Shown here piece after piece: positions 11,517 through 21,089 of a DNA stretch of 64,000 bases. Every line of letters starts with the position of its first letter. Within the stretch, counting starts at the first letter, position 1. Source of the DNA: Cadophora sp. MPI-SDFR-AT-0126 (lineage: Eukaryota > Ascomycota > Leotiomycetes > Helotiales > Ploettnerulaceae); assembly GCA_020747065.1 (NCBI GenBank), contig JAGMVK010000021.1:806001-870000 (forward strand), read 5' to 3'. The position numbers were made by a program, and so were the translations under genes. The notes below the pieces were generated by a model. That model saw only the letters and a list, made by a program, of their open reading frames with translations. It did no database searches and had not been told where the DNA came from.

Positions 11517-12290
11517 GACGCCTCGGGTACCCCTCACACTCATTACTATACCTAAGCATCGACATCGCCAATGGCTGAGATCTGGGTTGGGAATAGAGTG
11601 GTATTGGGGACCAACTCGGGGGACGCAGAGAGGATTGTACATACGCTTTCGAATCTGAATTTGGCTGTGGCTTATGGGAGATCTGTGGATGACTCATGGG
11701 TCATTGGAGATGGAGCTGCGACGGCAACGTATAGACTTGAGAGACAGACACCTGGGGGCGGGAAGAAATGGTATTTTTGTTTGTTCGTCTTGTTATGATT
11801 CACTCGCTCGTTCGCCTTTTCGCCGAAATAGATCTCTTTGCCTCGTGTGTGAGATGGAGGATTGCACTGGAGGAAGTTGTTTGTGACATGACCTATCTGA
11901 TATCTACTTTGACTCCCTGCTGAGCCCAGTCCCTGCTCATTCCCAGAATCAACGATGTACTTTGAGCGTGTTGTAAGCTGTAAAGGCTTAGTTATTCACG
12001 CAGAGGCGCTAGTCCGATTGGATCGATACGTTATTTGGACAAGACTGCACATAGGTGCTGGAAGTTCTCGGTCTGGAATTTTCATACATAACATTGGTAC
12101 CTTAGATAGGATGAGTTCATATTATGTCGATCTTCCTTGCAGAACCAGCAGGGAGGACTTAATTTACACTCACCCAACTACATTTTAAACAAATATTACA
12201 GCATTTGTTTATGTCTCAGCAATAACAACGCTCGCATGATATTTTTAGCCCACCCCTATCTATGCATCATATCATACAACCCATATCCCT
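11517..12290. other. Intergenic region between convergent genes
   Basis: This holds the 3' flanks of the ESSS gene (+) and the aminotransferase gene (-). Short open frames at 11571-11886 and 11955-12188 lack family features or introns. I see no gene. Confidence 0.6.
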
Positions 12291-13646
12291 CTATTTAGGT
12301 ACAACATAACTCCACTCATGCTCCTCATCCCCATACTGCCTCGCCTCAATCCACTCCTTCATCCTCAACGCAATCTCCCCCGCCTCCTGCTCCGGCCTCA
12401 ACCCACACTCCACCAGATTCCCCCTCCAGCTAATATTCCTCACCGGACTCACAATCGCCGCCGTCCCCGCCCCAAACGCCTCCAACAGCCTCCCCTCCTT
12501 CGCAGCCTCCGCCAACTCAGGCATTGTGAATTTCCTCTCCGTGATGACCCATCCCTCTGGCGCTAGCTTCTCCCGCGCAAGACTCAACACCGAGTCTCTA
12601 GTCACACCTTCGAGGATCGTGCCGTCGAGCGGCGCGGTGAGCAGCTCCTTCTGCCCCGTCTCCTTGTTCTTGATCGCCACGAACATGTTCATGGTGCCCA
12701 CCTCGGTGACGTACTCTTCCTCGCCAAACAGCCACAGGTTCTGGTGAAAGCCGCGCTTTGCAGCCTCGAGCTGCGGCAGTATGCAGGGTGCGTAGTTGGC
12801 GCCGAGTTTCTTGTCACCGACTCCACCGGGCCAAGCACGCACCGCATAGTCTGTTGCTTCGAGACTCACGGCTTTGAAGCCCGTGGGGTAGTATGGGCCG
12901 ACCGGGCTGGCGATCACGTATAGGAGTGCGCTGCCTGGGGGGCCGACGCCGAGGGTTCGCTGTGTGCCGATCATGGTTGGGCGGAGGTAGAGCGAGTAGC
13001 CCCTCGTGTCTGGGATGAATCTCTCTTCCAGCTGGGCGAATTGCGAGATCAGGTTTATCATTGCGGCGGAGTCGAAGGTTGGGAGGGCGATGCGGGCGGA
13101 GGATTTGTTCATGCGCGCCATGTTCTTGGTTGGGCGGAAGAGCCGCACCTGACCGCGGGAGTCTTTGTAGGCTTTCATGCCTTCGAAGCATTCGAATGCG
13201 TAGTGGAAGACGCAGCTCGCGGGGTCGAGGGAGAGGTTCTGGTAGGGTGTTATGCGGGGTGGGAGCCAGCCATCTGCAGCGGTCCATTCGAGGGAGAGCA
13301 TGTGGTCTGGAGAGGGATGTGTTAGCTAGATACTTGCATATGGATGCAGCATTACAGAGAGTAGTCTGGGATTTGGGCCTTTAGGTGGATTGGGCATAGC
13401 AGGAGTGGCATGCATACCGGTGAACGACCTTCCAAACACCAATTCATTCGCTGGCAGTAATTCCTTCGGCGTGGTCGTCTTTGTGATAGTCAATTTCGAA
13501 GGATCAATATCCTGCGCCTTGACATCGGACGCAGCATTGGCCTGGATACTGTATAACCTCGATTGTTGACTTGCTGCGAGTGCTGAAGCTATCAGCCTCG
13601 AGGGCTGCTGGAACAACGAAGCTCTGGGTCGTAATTGACGGAGCAT
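12291..13646 (-). CDS. Branched-chain amino acid aminotransferase, mitochondrial
   Basis: PLP fold type IV enzyme exchanging the amino group between Leu/Ile/Val and 2-oxoglutarate, the last step of branched-chain amino acid synthesis and the first of breakdown. Two exons (13646-13418 and 13306-12291) with a 111-nt intron give 414 aa. Residues 1-35 are Arg/Ser/Ala-rich with no acidic residue, a typical mitochondrial presequence. Family motifs are present: AFECFEGMKAY, RPxxNMARMNKSSAR, the PLP lysine in KLGANYA (about Lys243), EVGTMNMF and GTAAIVSPV. A TATA box lies about 55 bp and a Gcn4/CPC1-type TGAGTCA site about 104 bp upstream of the ATG, which fits cross-pathway amino acid control. Confidence 0.95.
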
Positions 13647-13702
13647 TGTGAGGGATTAGGTACGATTGAGGGAGAGGAGAGATCGGAATCGTGTACTCCA
13701 GC

Positions 13703-13712
13703 CCTTTATATA
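13703..13712 (-). promoter_or_regulatory. TATA box of the branched-chain aminotransferase gene
   Basis: Minus-strand TATATAAAGG about 55-65 bp upstream of the ATG at 13646. It is a good match to the consensus at a sensible distance. Confidence 0.65.
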
Positions 13713-13749
13713 GCTAGAGGACCCCAATGCGGAGTGGAGATGTTTGAGT

Positions 13750-13756
13750 TGAGTCA
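13750..13756. promoter_or_regulatory. Gcn4/CPC1-type site TGAGTCA
   Basis: A perfect TGASTCA bZIP site about 104 bp upstream of the aminotransferase ATG. Fungal Gcn4/CPC1/CpcA activators bind this sequence and induce amino acid biosynthetic genes on starvation. The site is seen; its use is inferred. Confidence 0.6.
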
Positions 13757-14282
13757 GAGGTGAGAGATAGTGAGAGGTATGATTTGAAGTGTAAATATAA
13801 ATAATCTCGCCTCCTAAAATCGGAGCTGTCTGATTATTTTGCCAAGAGTTTTGTCCGCTGCTTGCCGTTTCAATGCGCGCGCCTTTCAGGTCAATTCCAC
13901 TCCACTCCGCTGGCTCACGGAGGAGAAGAGGAAACTCTTGGCGCTTCACAGGGGCATTGAGTTTGTGTTCAACTTGCTTGCTTGCTTGGATCCAGAGCCT
14001 CGTCTGAAAGGCCACCACTCCGATTCCGTCAACACCACCAAGCTGACAAGGCTCGAGAACTTAATTGGCTTGTCTTGCGCCAATCATTGCTGAGCAAGTA
14101 TATTGTCAAAATTTGACGCTTTCTACAATCGTGATTCTGTCTGCGTCACCATAGCTCACTGCATATTCTCGAATGACTGCATTGCCTTGACGCGACAATC
14201 GATAACTGCTTCTGCACTCCTCAATGCGACCATAGTCTCCCCCGCGGCTGCGCAAGCATAGCTCTCAGGAGCTCCCATCAAA

Positions 14283-17200
14283 ATGTTCAGTTCAGCTTTG
14301 AAGTCCTTCTCCTCTAATATCAACTCCAATTACTCGATAGCCTCATCCCCGAGCTCTACGTCCGGTCCCTGGAAGATATACGATGCGAAGAAGAAGTCTA
14401 CAGGGAAGGCTGTCTCGGTGTTTGTCTTTGATCGCAAGTCTCTAGATTCGCATGCTGGGTCTCTGGGGAGGTCAAGTGCTTCATCATTGAAGAGAGCTAC
14501 CGAGGAAGTGGTGGAGAGACTTAAGAAAGAAGCTTCGTCCCTGGCTAGGTTACGACATCCGAACATCTTGGAACTAGTCGAGCCCGTGGAAGATACGAGG
14601 AATGGTGGGCTACAATTCGCGACAGAGACGGTGACTGCTTCATTGTCTGGACTACTGCAAGAGAAAGATGAACAAGAGAGGGCTGGAGGTGTAGGAGGGA
14701 GGTCGAGTCGATTCGTCACGGAGGACGGAGAAGGTGGCAGACGGAGGAGGGAATTGGAAATCGATGAGTTGGAAATACAAAAGGGGTTGGAACAGATCAG
14801 TAAAGCTTTGGAGTTCCTACACGACAATGCTGGTCTTGTGCACGGAAACTTGACACCAGATGCTGTGTTTGTGAATGCAAAGGTTGGATTATCCTCCAGA
14901 TTCCCTGGACGATCGCTGATATTTTGCAGTCCGATTGGAAGATCAGTGGATTGAGCTTCTCAAGTCCACCAGATGGCTCAGCAAAAGCCAGCTCAGTTAT
15001 ACCCATAAACCTCTCCGAAACCCTGAATCTCGACCCTCGGCTACCTCGCTCTGTACAAATGAACCTCGATTATACCTCCCCTGACTTCGTGCTGGATTCG
15101 AATCTGAACATAGCTGCTGATATGTTCTCCCTTGGCCTGTTAATAATTGCCCTGTACAACTCACCACATACTTCACCACTACAAACAAATGCAAGTGTCT
15201 CGACATACAAGAGACTGTTTGCGTCTTCTTCGTCGATACCTTCAGCTAGCAATGGCTTTCTTTCGTCACGACCCATTCCGAAGGATCTCACGACTTCAGT
15301 ACTTCCACGACTGATCACGAGGAGACCGGCCCAGCGAATGACAGCTAAGGACTTTCAGCAAAGTGCATATTTCGACAATATCCTGATCTCAACGATTCGA
15401 TTTTTGGATTCATTACCCGCTAAGACCCCGAATGAGAAAGCACAATTCATGCGGGGACTATCGAGGGTATTGCCATCGTTCCCAAAGTCTGTCCTGGAGA
15501 AGAAAGTACTTCCTGCTCTCCTAGAGGAGATGAAAGATCGGGAATTACTTTCTCTGATATTGAAAAATGTGTTTACCATTGTGGAATTGCTACCTTCTGG
15601 ACGGAGAGCATTTACAGAAAAGATCATACCAAGGCTGAACGAGATCTTCATCCCTGTCGCTAACACTAAAACACCTCCCGAAAGGGATCCTGCAAAGGAA
15701 GCGGGTTTGATGGTTTTACTGGAGCATATCAGAGCTATTGCAAGCAATTGCTCCGGGAAGGAATTCAAAGATAGTAAGTCTGATGGTATATCTTCTGGAC
15801 ACAGCTGACATGAACAGATATCCTACCAATCATCCATCTTGCAATAGAATCACCAACGCATACCATCGTTGACGCGGCACTAAGGAGTCTACCGATCATC
15901 CTTCCTGTCTTGGACTTCTCTACTATCAAGAACGAGCTGTTTCCAGTGATCGCTTCTGTCTTCACCAAAACCAGCAGTCTAGGAATCAAAGTCCGAGGCT
16001 TGGAGGCATTCGTAATCCTATGCGGAGGTTCCAACGACCCAGCCTCCAGCAATGATGGTCTTGACGGCATTAATAACTCGAATGCAAGCAAGAAGAGTTC
16101 TTCTACCGCCTTGGACAAATATACCATGCAAGAAAAGATCGTGCCTTTGATCAAGGGCATCAAGACCAAGGAGCCCGCTGTCGGTATTGCAGCACTCAAT
16201 GTTCTGCGCCAAGTCGGAGGTGTTGCGGATGCAGACTTCGTCGCAACGGATATCCTACCCGTGCTTTGGAGCATGAGCTTGGGCCCATTGTTAGATCTGA
16301 AGCAATTTCAATTGTTCATGGATCTGATCAAGAGCTTATCAGCGCGGGTGGAAGCAGAACAGACGAAGAAACTTCAAGAGCTGTCAGGGGCAAATGGAAC
16401 TCAGGTCAAGGCAAACGACGACTTCATGTCTTTCGGTGCCACCAATGCATTCAGTACTAATGGTGCATCCGACGATCCGGAAATCGATTTCGAGCGCCTC
16501 GTCAAAGGTAATGCTGGTCCGGCATCGCCGTCCAATCATCTCGATGGTGGATGGGATTCTGGACCTGCACAGGTGCAATCACCGAGAAATATACCGAACA
16601 CATCGACCACACCATCTTTCGCTTGGTCGACTCCAACTTCCGCGACAACGCCCATGTCAGGAAATTCTATGACTGTTCCCATGAGACCACAGCAACCCAC
16701 ATCGAGAACGATAACGCCAGACCTATCTCGCTTCGATGCCCTCAGCCCCACGACAACGCAATACTCGCAACCTCTCCAGCCACAAAACAACTTCAGTGCT
16801 CCATTGCAACCGCAACAAAACACGTACTCCACTCCTCTCCAACCCCAAACTCCGTCATCATATCAGACCCAAACCCCATCATCATATCAAGCACCTCAAC
16901 CTCAAACATCAGTCAACTGGGGCGCCGCCGCCGCGGCATCAAATCCTTGGGCAAGCAACACCAACACAAACTCGAATTCTCTTAACAACATGTCACTGAA
17001 CCAGCAACGACCCGCAACCACAAATCCCATGAACGCCTTCTCGCTTCCCCCGCCAGGTCAAAGCCAACAGCGTCCACAAATGGGTACCTCGAATTCATTC
17101 TCTTTGCCGCCGCCGCCAGGAGCAAATTCTTATCAGTCGAGCACGAATGTGAGTGCGGGTCTGGGAGCTTTCAAACCGCCGCACAATACTGCTTATGGTG

Positions 17201-17298
17201 CTCAGCAGCAGCAGCAGATGGGCTTTGGTGCGCAGACGCAAGGCGGACAGCAGGGACAGAAGAAGTCGGGGTTAGATGCCTGGGAGAGTTTGTTGTGA
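14283..17298 (+). CDS. SCY1-like pseudokinase (SCYL2 / fission yeast Ppk32 type)
   Basis: Three exons (14283-14882, 14930-15773, 15818-17298) with introns of 47 and 44 nt sum to 2925 nt, 974 aa. The N-terminal third is a protein-kinase fold lacking catalytic residues: the catalytic loop reads VHGNLTPDAVFVN, so the HRD aspartate is absent. The central part is HEAT-repeat-like helical. The C-terminal ~350 residues are Gln/Pro/Ser/Asn-rich and low in complexity, and the protein ends in LDAWESLL, a likely adaptor- or clathrin-binding tail. Family members act as scaffolds in clathrin-coated vesicle traffic between Golgi and endosomes. Domain order and length fit SCYL2 rather than SCYL1/Cex1. The exact orthologue name would need a search. 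Confidence 0.9.
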
Positions 17299-17906
17299 AG
17301 ATATGTCTCTGAGAAGAAGCAAACCTGATTTGGATTGGCCTGGTGGCTAGAGGATTCAAGGGAAGGGAGGTAAGGAGTAGGATTGCTGGAGTTGGTGTTT
17401 TCATAGACTGGGAGGGAAAATGGAATACGGAAATGAGATCTGTAAGATTGAGCGAGCGAGGGATAGATACCTTTGATTATGCACATAGAATATGATGTTG
17501 ATTACAAAAGGCCGGACCTGAGTGGCCCTCCACTTTCCATGACTTCTTTCCTTGCGACGTGATACAGCTCGCGTAATTCACCCCACCACTACTTAATTTC
17601 TTGCACAAGCTTACCCAACCACTCATTGACAGTCTCGCCCTCATGCCTGGCGATTTAACATATCTCTCCCAACGCAGCTCTTAAGTATCTTGGATTCATC
17701 AGCTTGGCAGTATGACCACTTCCTACAAGATGAGTATTTCTGCTCTAAGCCCAAAGTAGTCTAGTCAGGGCAGTCGAGTTTGAGTGACTCAACGAGCTAT
17801 TGCTCGCTTCACATATATACTCATATACACAAACAACTCCCCTCGGACCTTCCCTTCATTCCTATCTCACATTTCACTCAATCTCACCTTACTCCCAGTT
17901 CCCAAG
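17299..17906. other. Intergenic region upstream of the epimerase gene
   Basis: Contains the 3' flank of the pseudokinase gene and the epimerase promoter, with a TGACTCA bZIP-type site at 17785-17791 and TATA-like ATATATAC near 17813. No gene. Confidence 0.55.
17785..17791. promoter_or_regulatory. bZIP-type site TGACTCA upstream of the epimerase gene
   Basis: A perfect TGACTCA lies 116-122 bp before the ATG at 17907. It matches Gcn4/AP-1-type consensus. With a single copy and no expression data this is only a candidate. Confidence 0.35.
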
Positions 17907-18965
17907 ATGTCTATACCAGACCCTACCCTCAAACCTTTCATCCTCGTAACCGGCTCCTCAGGCCATCTCGGCACAGCCCTAATGCTCACCCTCCCCACCC
18001 TCAACTACACCCCCATCGGAATCGACATCCTCCCCTCCCCCACAACCACTCACGTCGGCTCCATCACCTCCCTCTCCTTCCTCACCACCCTCTTCACCAC
18101 ATACCCCTTCCACTCCATCCTGCACACCGCCACCCTCCACAAACCCCACGTATCCTCCCACCCCAAAGCAGACTTCATCTCCACCAACATCACCGGCACC
18201 ACTCTCCTCCTCGAAGCCGCCTCTTCCTCCCAAAGTTGCAAATCCTTCATCTTCACCAGCAGCACCACCACATTCGGTCGGGCGCTTTCACCCCGGCCAG
18301 GACAGCCCGCAGCGTGGATAGACGAGTCAGTGACCCCGCAGCCGAAAAATATCTACGGCGTGACCAAAGTCGCTGGAGAAGATGTATGCGAATTGGTGCA
18401 TAGACAGACGGGCTTACCTGTTATCGTGTTGCGCACGTCGCGGTTTTTTCCAGAGCAGGATGATGTCCTGGAGAGGAGGGAGGGGTGGAGTGATGATAAC
18501 TTGAAGGTTAATGAGTTGTGTTATCGACGCGTTGATATTGCCGATGTAGTTTCTGCCCACGTAGCTGCTATGGAGAAAGCTGCTTCTGGAGATGTCAGGT
18601 GGGGGAGGTATATCATTAGTGCGCCGACGCCATTCTCCTCAACCGATGAGACTTTACGACTTCTTGACTCCAACGCAGCTGAAGCGATTAAAGTCGCAGT
18701 CCCGGAATATGAGAGCGTGTATGAGAAACTAGGCTGGAAGTTCCTAGATAGAGTTGATCGAGTGTATGATTCTAGCCTGGCGGTGAAGGAATTGGGTTGG
18801 GAACCGGTGTTTACGTTTCAGAGAGCTTTAGAGTGTGTGGAGAGGGGTGAGGAGTGGAGGAGTGAGGTTGCGAGGAGGGTTGGGAGGAGGGGGTATCATG
18901 CTGTGCCGACGGGGGTGTATACTACTGTTGTGGGTGGTGGAGATGCTACGGGTGGGACGGGTTGA
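17907..18965 (+). CDS. NAD-dependent epimerase/dehydratase family protein (extended SDR)
   Basis: A single exon of 352 aa; the ATG at 17907 directly precedes the Rossmann fold. The dinucleotide motif TGSSGHLG (about residues 15-22), the D-x-x-P end of beta 2, a Ser/Thr-rich FTSSTTTFG active-site strand and the YxxxK pair in NIYGVTK are all visible. These are hallmarks of extended short-chain dehydrogenases acting on nucleotide sugars or related substrates. Substrate cannot be told; it is more divergent than a housekeeping UDP-galactose 4-epimerase. No signal peptide. Codon use is strongly C-ending in the first half and more mixed in the second. Confidence 0.88.
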   Translation: MSIPDPTLKPFILVTGSSGHLGTALMLTLPTLNYTPIGIDILPSPTTTHVGSITSLSFLTTLFTTYPFHSILHTATLHKPHVSSHPKADFISTNITGTTLLLEAASSSQSCKSFIFTSSTTTFGRALSPRPGQPAAWIDESVTPQPKNIYGVTKVAGEDVCELVHRQTGLPVIVLRTSRFFPEQDDVLERREGWSDDNLKVNELCYRRVDIADVVSAHVAAMEKAASGDVRWGRYIISAPTPFSSTDETLRLLDSNAAEAIKVAVPEYESVYEKLGWKFLDRVDRVYDSSLAVKELGWEPVFTFQRALECVERGEEWRSEVARRVGRRGYHAVPTGVYTTVVGGGDATGGTG

Positions 18966-19442
18966 GATGGTGAATGAATCGAGGAAAGTTTGCGCTGCAG
19001 GCGCATCTCGAATATCCAGCTCTTTTTCGAATTTTGTCAGTTTCCTGCTCGAAATGACTTGATTTTTTAAGAAACTTCATGTTAAGAGGCAGTTACGCGA
19101 GATTCTCGCCTACATCTCAACACAACGCCAGTCTATAATCACCTTGGCCGAGCACGCGAAAGGCGTCTATTTTGATCCTAGTAGACGGCTTGTCCTAACT
19201 TGAGAGATTGTGTTGGTTATTTTTCGTCGTCGTTGATATTGCTCACTCTTTATTGGTATGCCAAGACACTGGGCTCGCTCCGGGGTAGCCAATCTATTTT
19301 TAGACTTGCATCAGCTGAACATCTTGTAGGCGAGGCTACCATCTCGTTCTTGCAAAACATCACACTCACATGAATTGAGCCTCACTTTAACCTAATCCTT
19401 TTGAATCCTACTCATCTCGCTTCGAACTACACATCGGATGTC
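18966..19442. other. Intergenic region
   Basis: This holds the 3' flank of the epimerase gene and the promoter of membrane protein B. No open frame of note. Confidence 0.6.
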
Positions 19443-20636
19443 ATGTCAGATAGATATGAGAGAATAGGCGGCTCATCAGTAGCGTCAAATCACTACTATG
19501 AATTCCGCGCCGTCGAATTCCTCTTCGTCCTCTACACATTCGGAATATTTTACATCCTATGCTCTGGTCTCATCAATTTCCAAAAACCGTCCGATGATTC
19601 GGTAACTCTTTACGGTATCGATGGAGTCTCCGGCTTCTATGGACCAGGAAGCTGGGCGGCATGGCTCCTCACCACCTTGGCTTGCTGTATAGAACGACTC
19701 TTTCACCGTCGTCAAGCAATCAATCGGCCACAAAAATCTACCCTCAGCTTCAAGTCCGGCATAGATCTGAACCTCGTTGCTGTCTACAGCTATCCCATCA
19801 TCGCTGGCGTTGATCTTCTTCGGCGCTGCCGTCGATACGATTTCTCTTCCCCAGCCGCCTCCTCGGAAATCGGCTGCATCGCCGCTTCCCTCACAGTCCT
19901 ACGAATGGGTACCGGCCTTGGTACTCTCCTATCTGGCCTTTCCATCCGAAAACGTGTGATCCACCAAACTTCCCTCCTCCCCGCTGTCTTCACTATCGGC
20001 GCATCATCAGTTCTCTTCGTCATGTCTGTCACATTCGAATTCATTCTTATAGGCACACGCTTCCAAGACTTCGCGCTCAATCTGTTCGGCTTGCCGGGTC
20101 GGAAGATCCAATCTAACCCTCCTGATGCTGGCTTGGGTGTCCTCCTTGAGAATTCAGCCTTGGTCGACGAGGTAGTCAGGCTCCCCCTCCTTGCCTTGTA
20201 TTTCGGGGGAGGGGATTTCGCGATCGTGCCGCGAATGATACTTCCTATCTGTCTTTTCTACTCTTTTGTGGCTGGACTATTGATGTATGGACCGAGCGGG
20301 CGGCTGTTTCCCCAAATCTTGGGCATCGTCTTAGTAGGCTACCTTGGCATTATCGTCCTTTTGATGATGGCCACGTTCCTTGCAGTTTTTTTCTCGGTCC
20401 ATTTCTGGCAGGTCACGGATGTACCGATTACGACGGCGAGTATAGGGGATTTAGATCAGCTGTCAGTTCTGTGTCTTAGTGGGGTGTTGATTGTGGTAAA
20501 TAGTCTTATCGAGATGTTGCCTGGGTATGGCAAGCTGAAGAAGTGGGCCTTATTTTGGAGAAGGTTTTGGAGGCGTTGGGTGAGGCTAGGCTCGAGAGAT
20601 GGGAAGGAGCGAGGAGATGAGATTATGATGGAATAG
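19443..20636 (+). CDS. Polytopic membrane protein B (paralogue of the protein at 8588-9829)
   Basis: A single exon of 397 aa from the first in-frame ATG. About nine to ten hydrophobic segments. It carries the same ordered blocks as protein A: FGIFYIL, YGPGSWAAWLLTT plus LACCIER, SGIDLNLVAVYSYP, GTGLGTLL plus a basic pair, and a C-terminal TTASIGDLDQLSVLCLSGVLI. The loop sequences between are diverged. The C-terminus is basic and Arg/Trp-rich, then acidic. I know no function for the family. The invariant ACCI and DLDQLSxLCL blocks suggest functional constraint in or beside helices rather than simple hydrophobicity. Confidence 0.85.
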   Translation: MSDRYERIGGSSVASNHYYEFRAVEFLFVLYTFGIFYILCSGLINFQKPSDDSVTLYGIDGVSGFYGPGSWAAWLLTTLACCIERLFHRRQAINRPQKSTLSFKSGIDLNLVAVYSYPIIAGVDLLRRCRRYDFSSPAASSEIGCIAASLTVLRMGTGLGTLLSGLSIRKRVIHQTSLLPAVFTIGASSVLFVMSVTFEFILIGTRFQDFALNLFGLPGRKIQSNPPDAGLGVLLENSALVDEVVRLPLLALYFGGGDFAIVPRMILPICLFYSFVAGLLMYGPSGRLFPQILGIVLVGYLGIIVLLMMATFLAVFFSVHFWQVTDVPITTASIGDLDQLSVLCLSGVLIVVNSLIEMLPGYGKLKKWALFWRRFWRRWVRLGSRDGKERGDEIMME

Positions 20637-21089
20637 GACATTGTGTAACGTAGTTCTGTATAATATTAGGACTTCCCACCTCTTGCGGGCTGAGGACTCC
20701 ACTCTAGCCGTATCATTCATGCGTGCTTTGAAAAATTTGATAGTCGCCAATCCGAATCATTTCACAAGGTGCTTTCACCTACTGCGTCAACGTCAGCATT
20801 CGCGTCGTTATTTGTGCATCTCTTTTCAGCATCATGAAAGCAATATTTTGAAGTCTTCACTGACTGGTTAAACCGGGTAGTTGCAACGTTCATCAAGGCA
20901 TTTTATGTGAGAAGTGCATTGTCATTACAACCTCCAGATTCATTAGATATCATATAACTCCACCTGAAATCATTTTTCATGGCCTCAGGTCATCCTCAAA
21001 AACAATTCGCGCCATCCAAATTTCAAGAAAGATAGCTATAGATTATTCAAAAGCCGGAGGCCAACAGCACACTGGAATGACCCAAAAGT
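20637..21089. other. Intergenic region between convergent genes
   Basis: 3' flanks of membrane protein B (+) and the WW protein (-). Nothing gene-like. Confidence 0.6.

Larger units (their letters stand above)
13647..14282. other. Divergent promoter region, aminotransferase / SCY1-like pseudokinase
   Basis: The 636-bp region serves both genes. The TATA box and Gcn4-type site lie on the aminotransferase side. The pseudokinase side is pyrimidine-rich near its ATG. No further gene is present. Confidence 0.6.
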
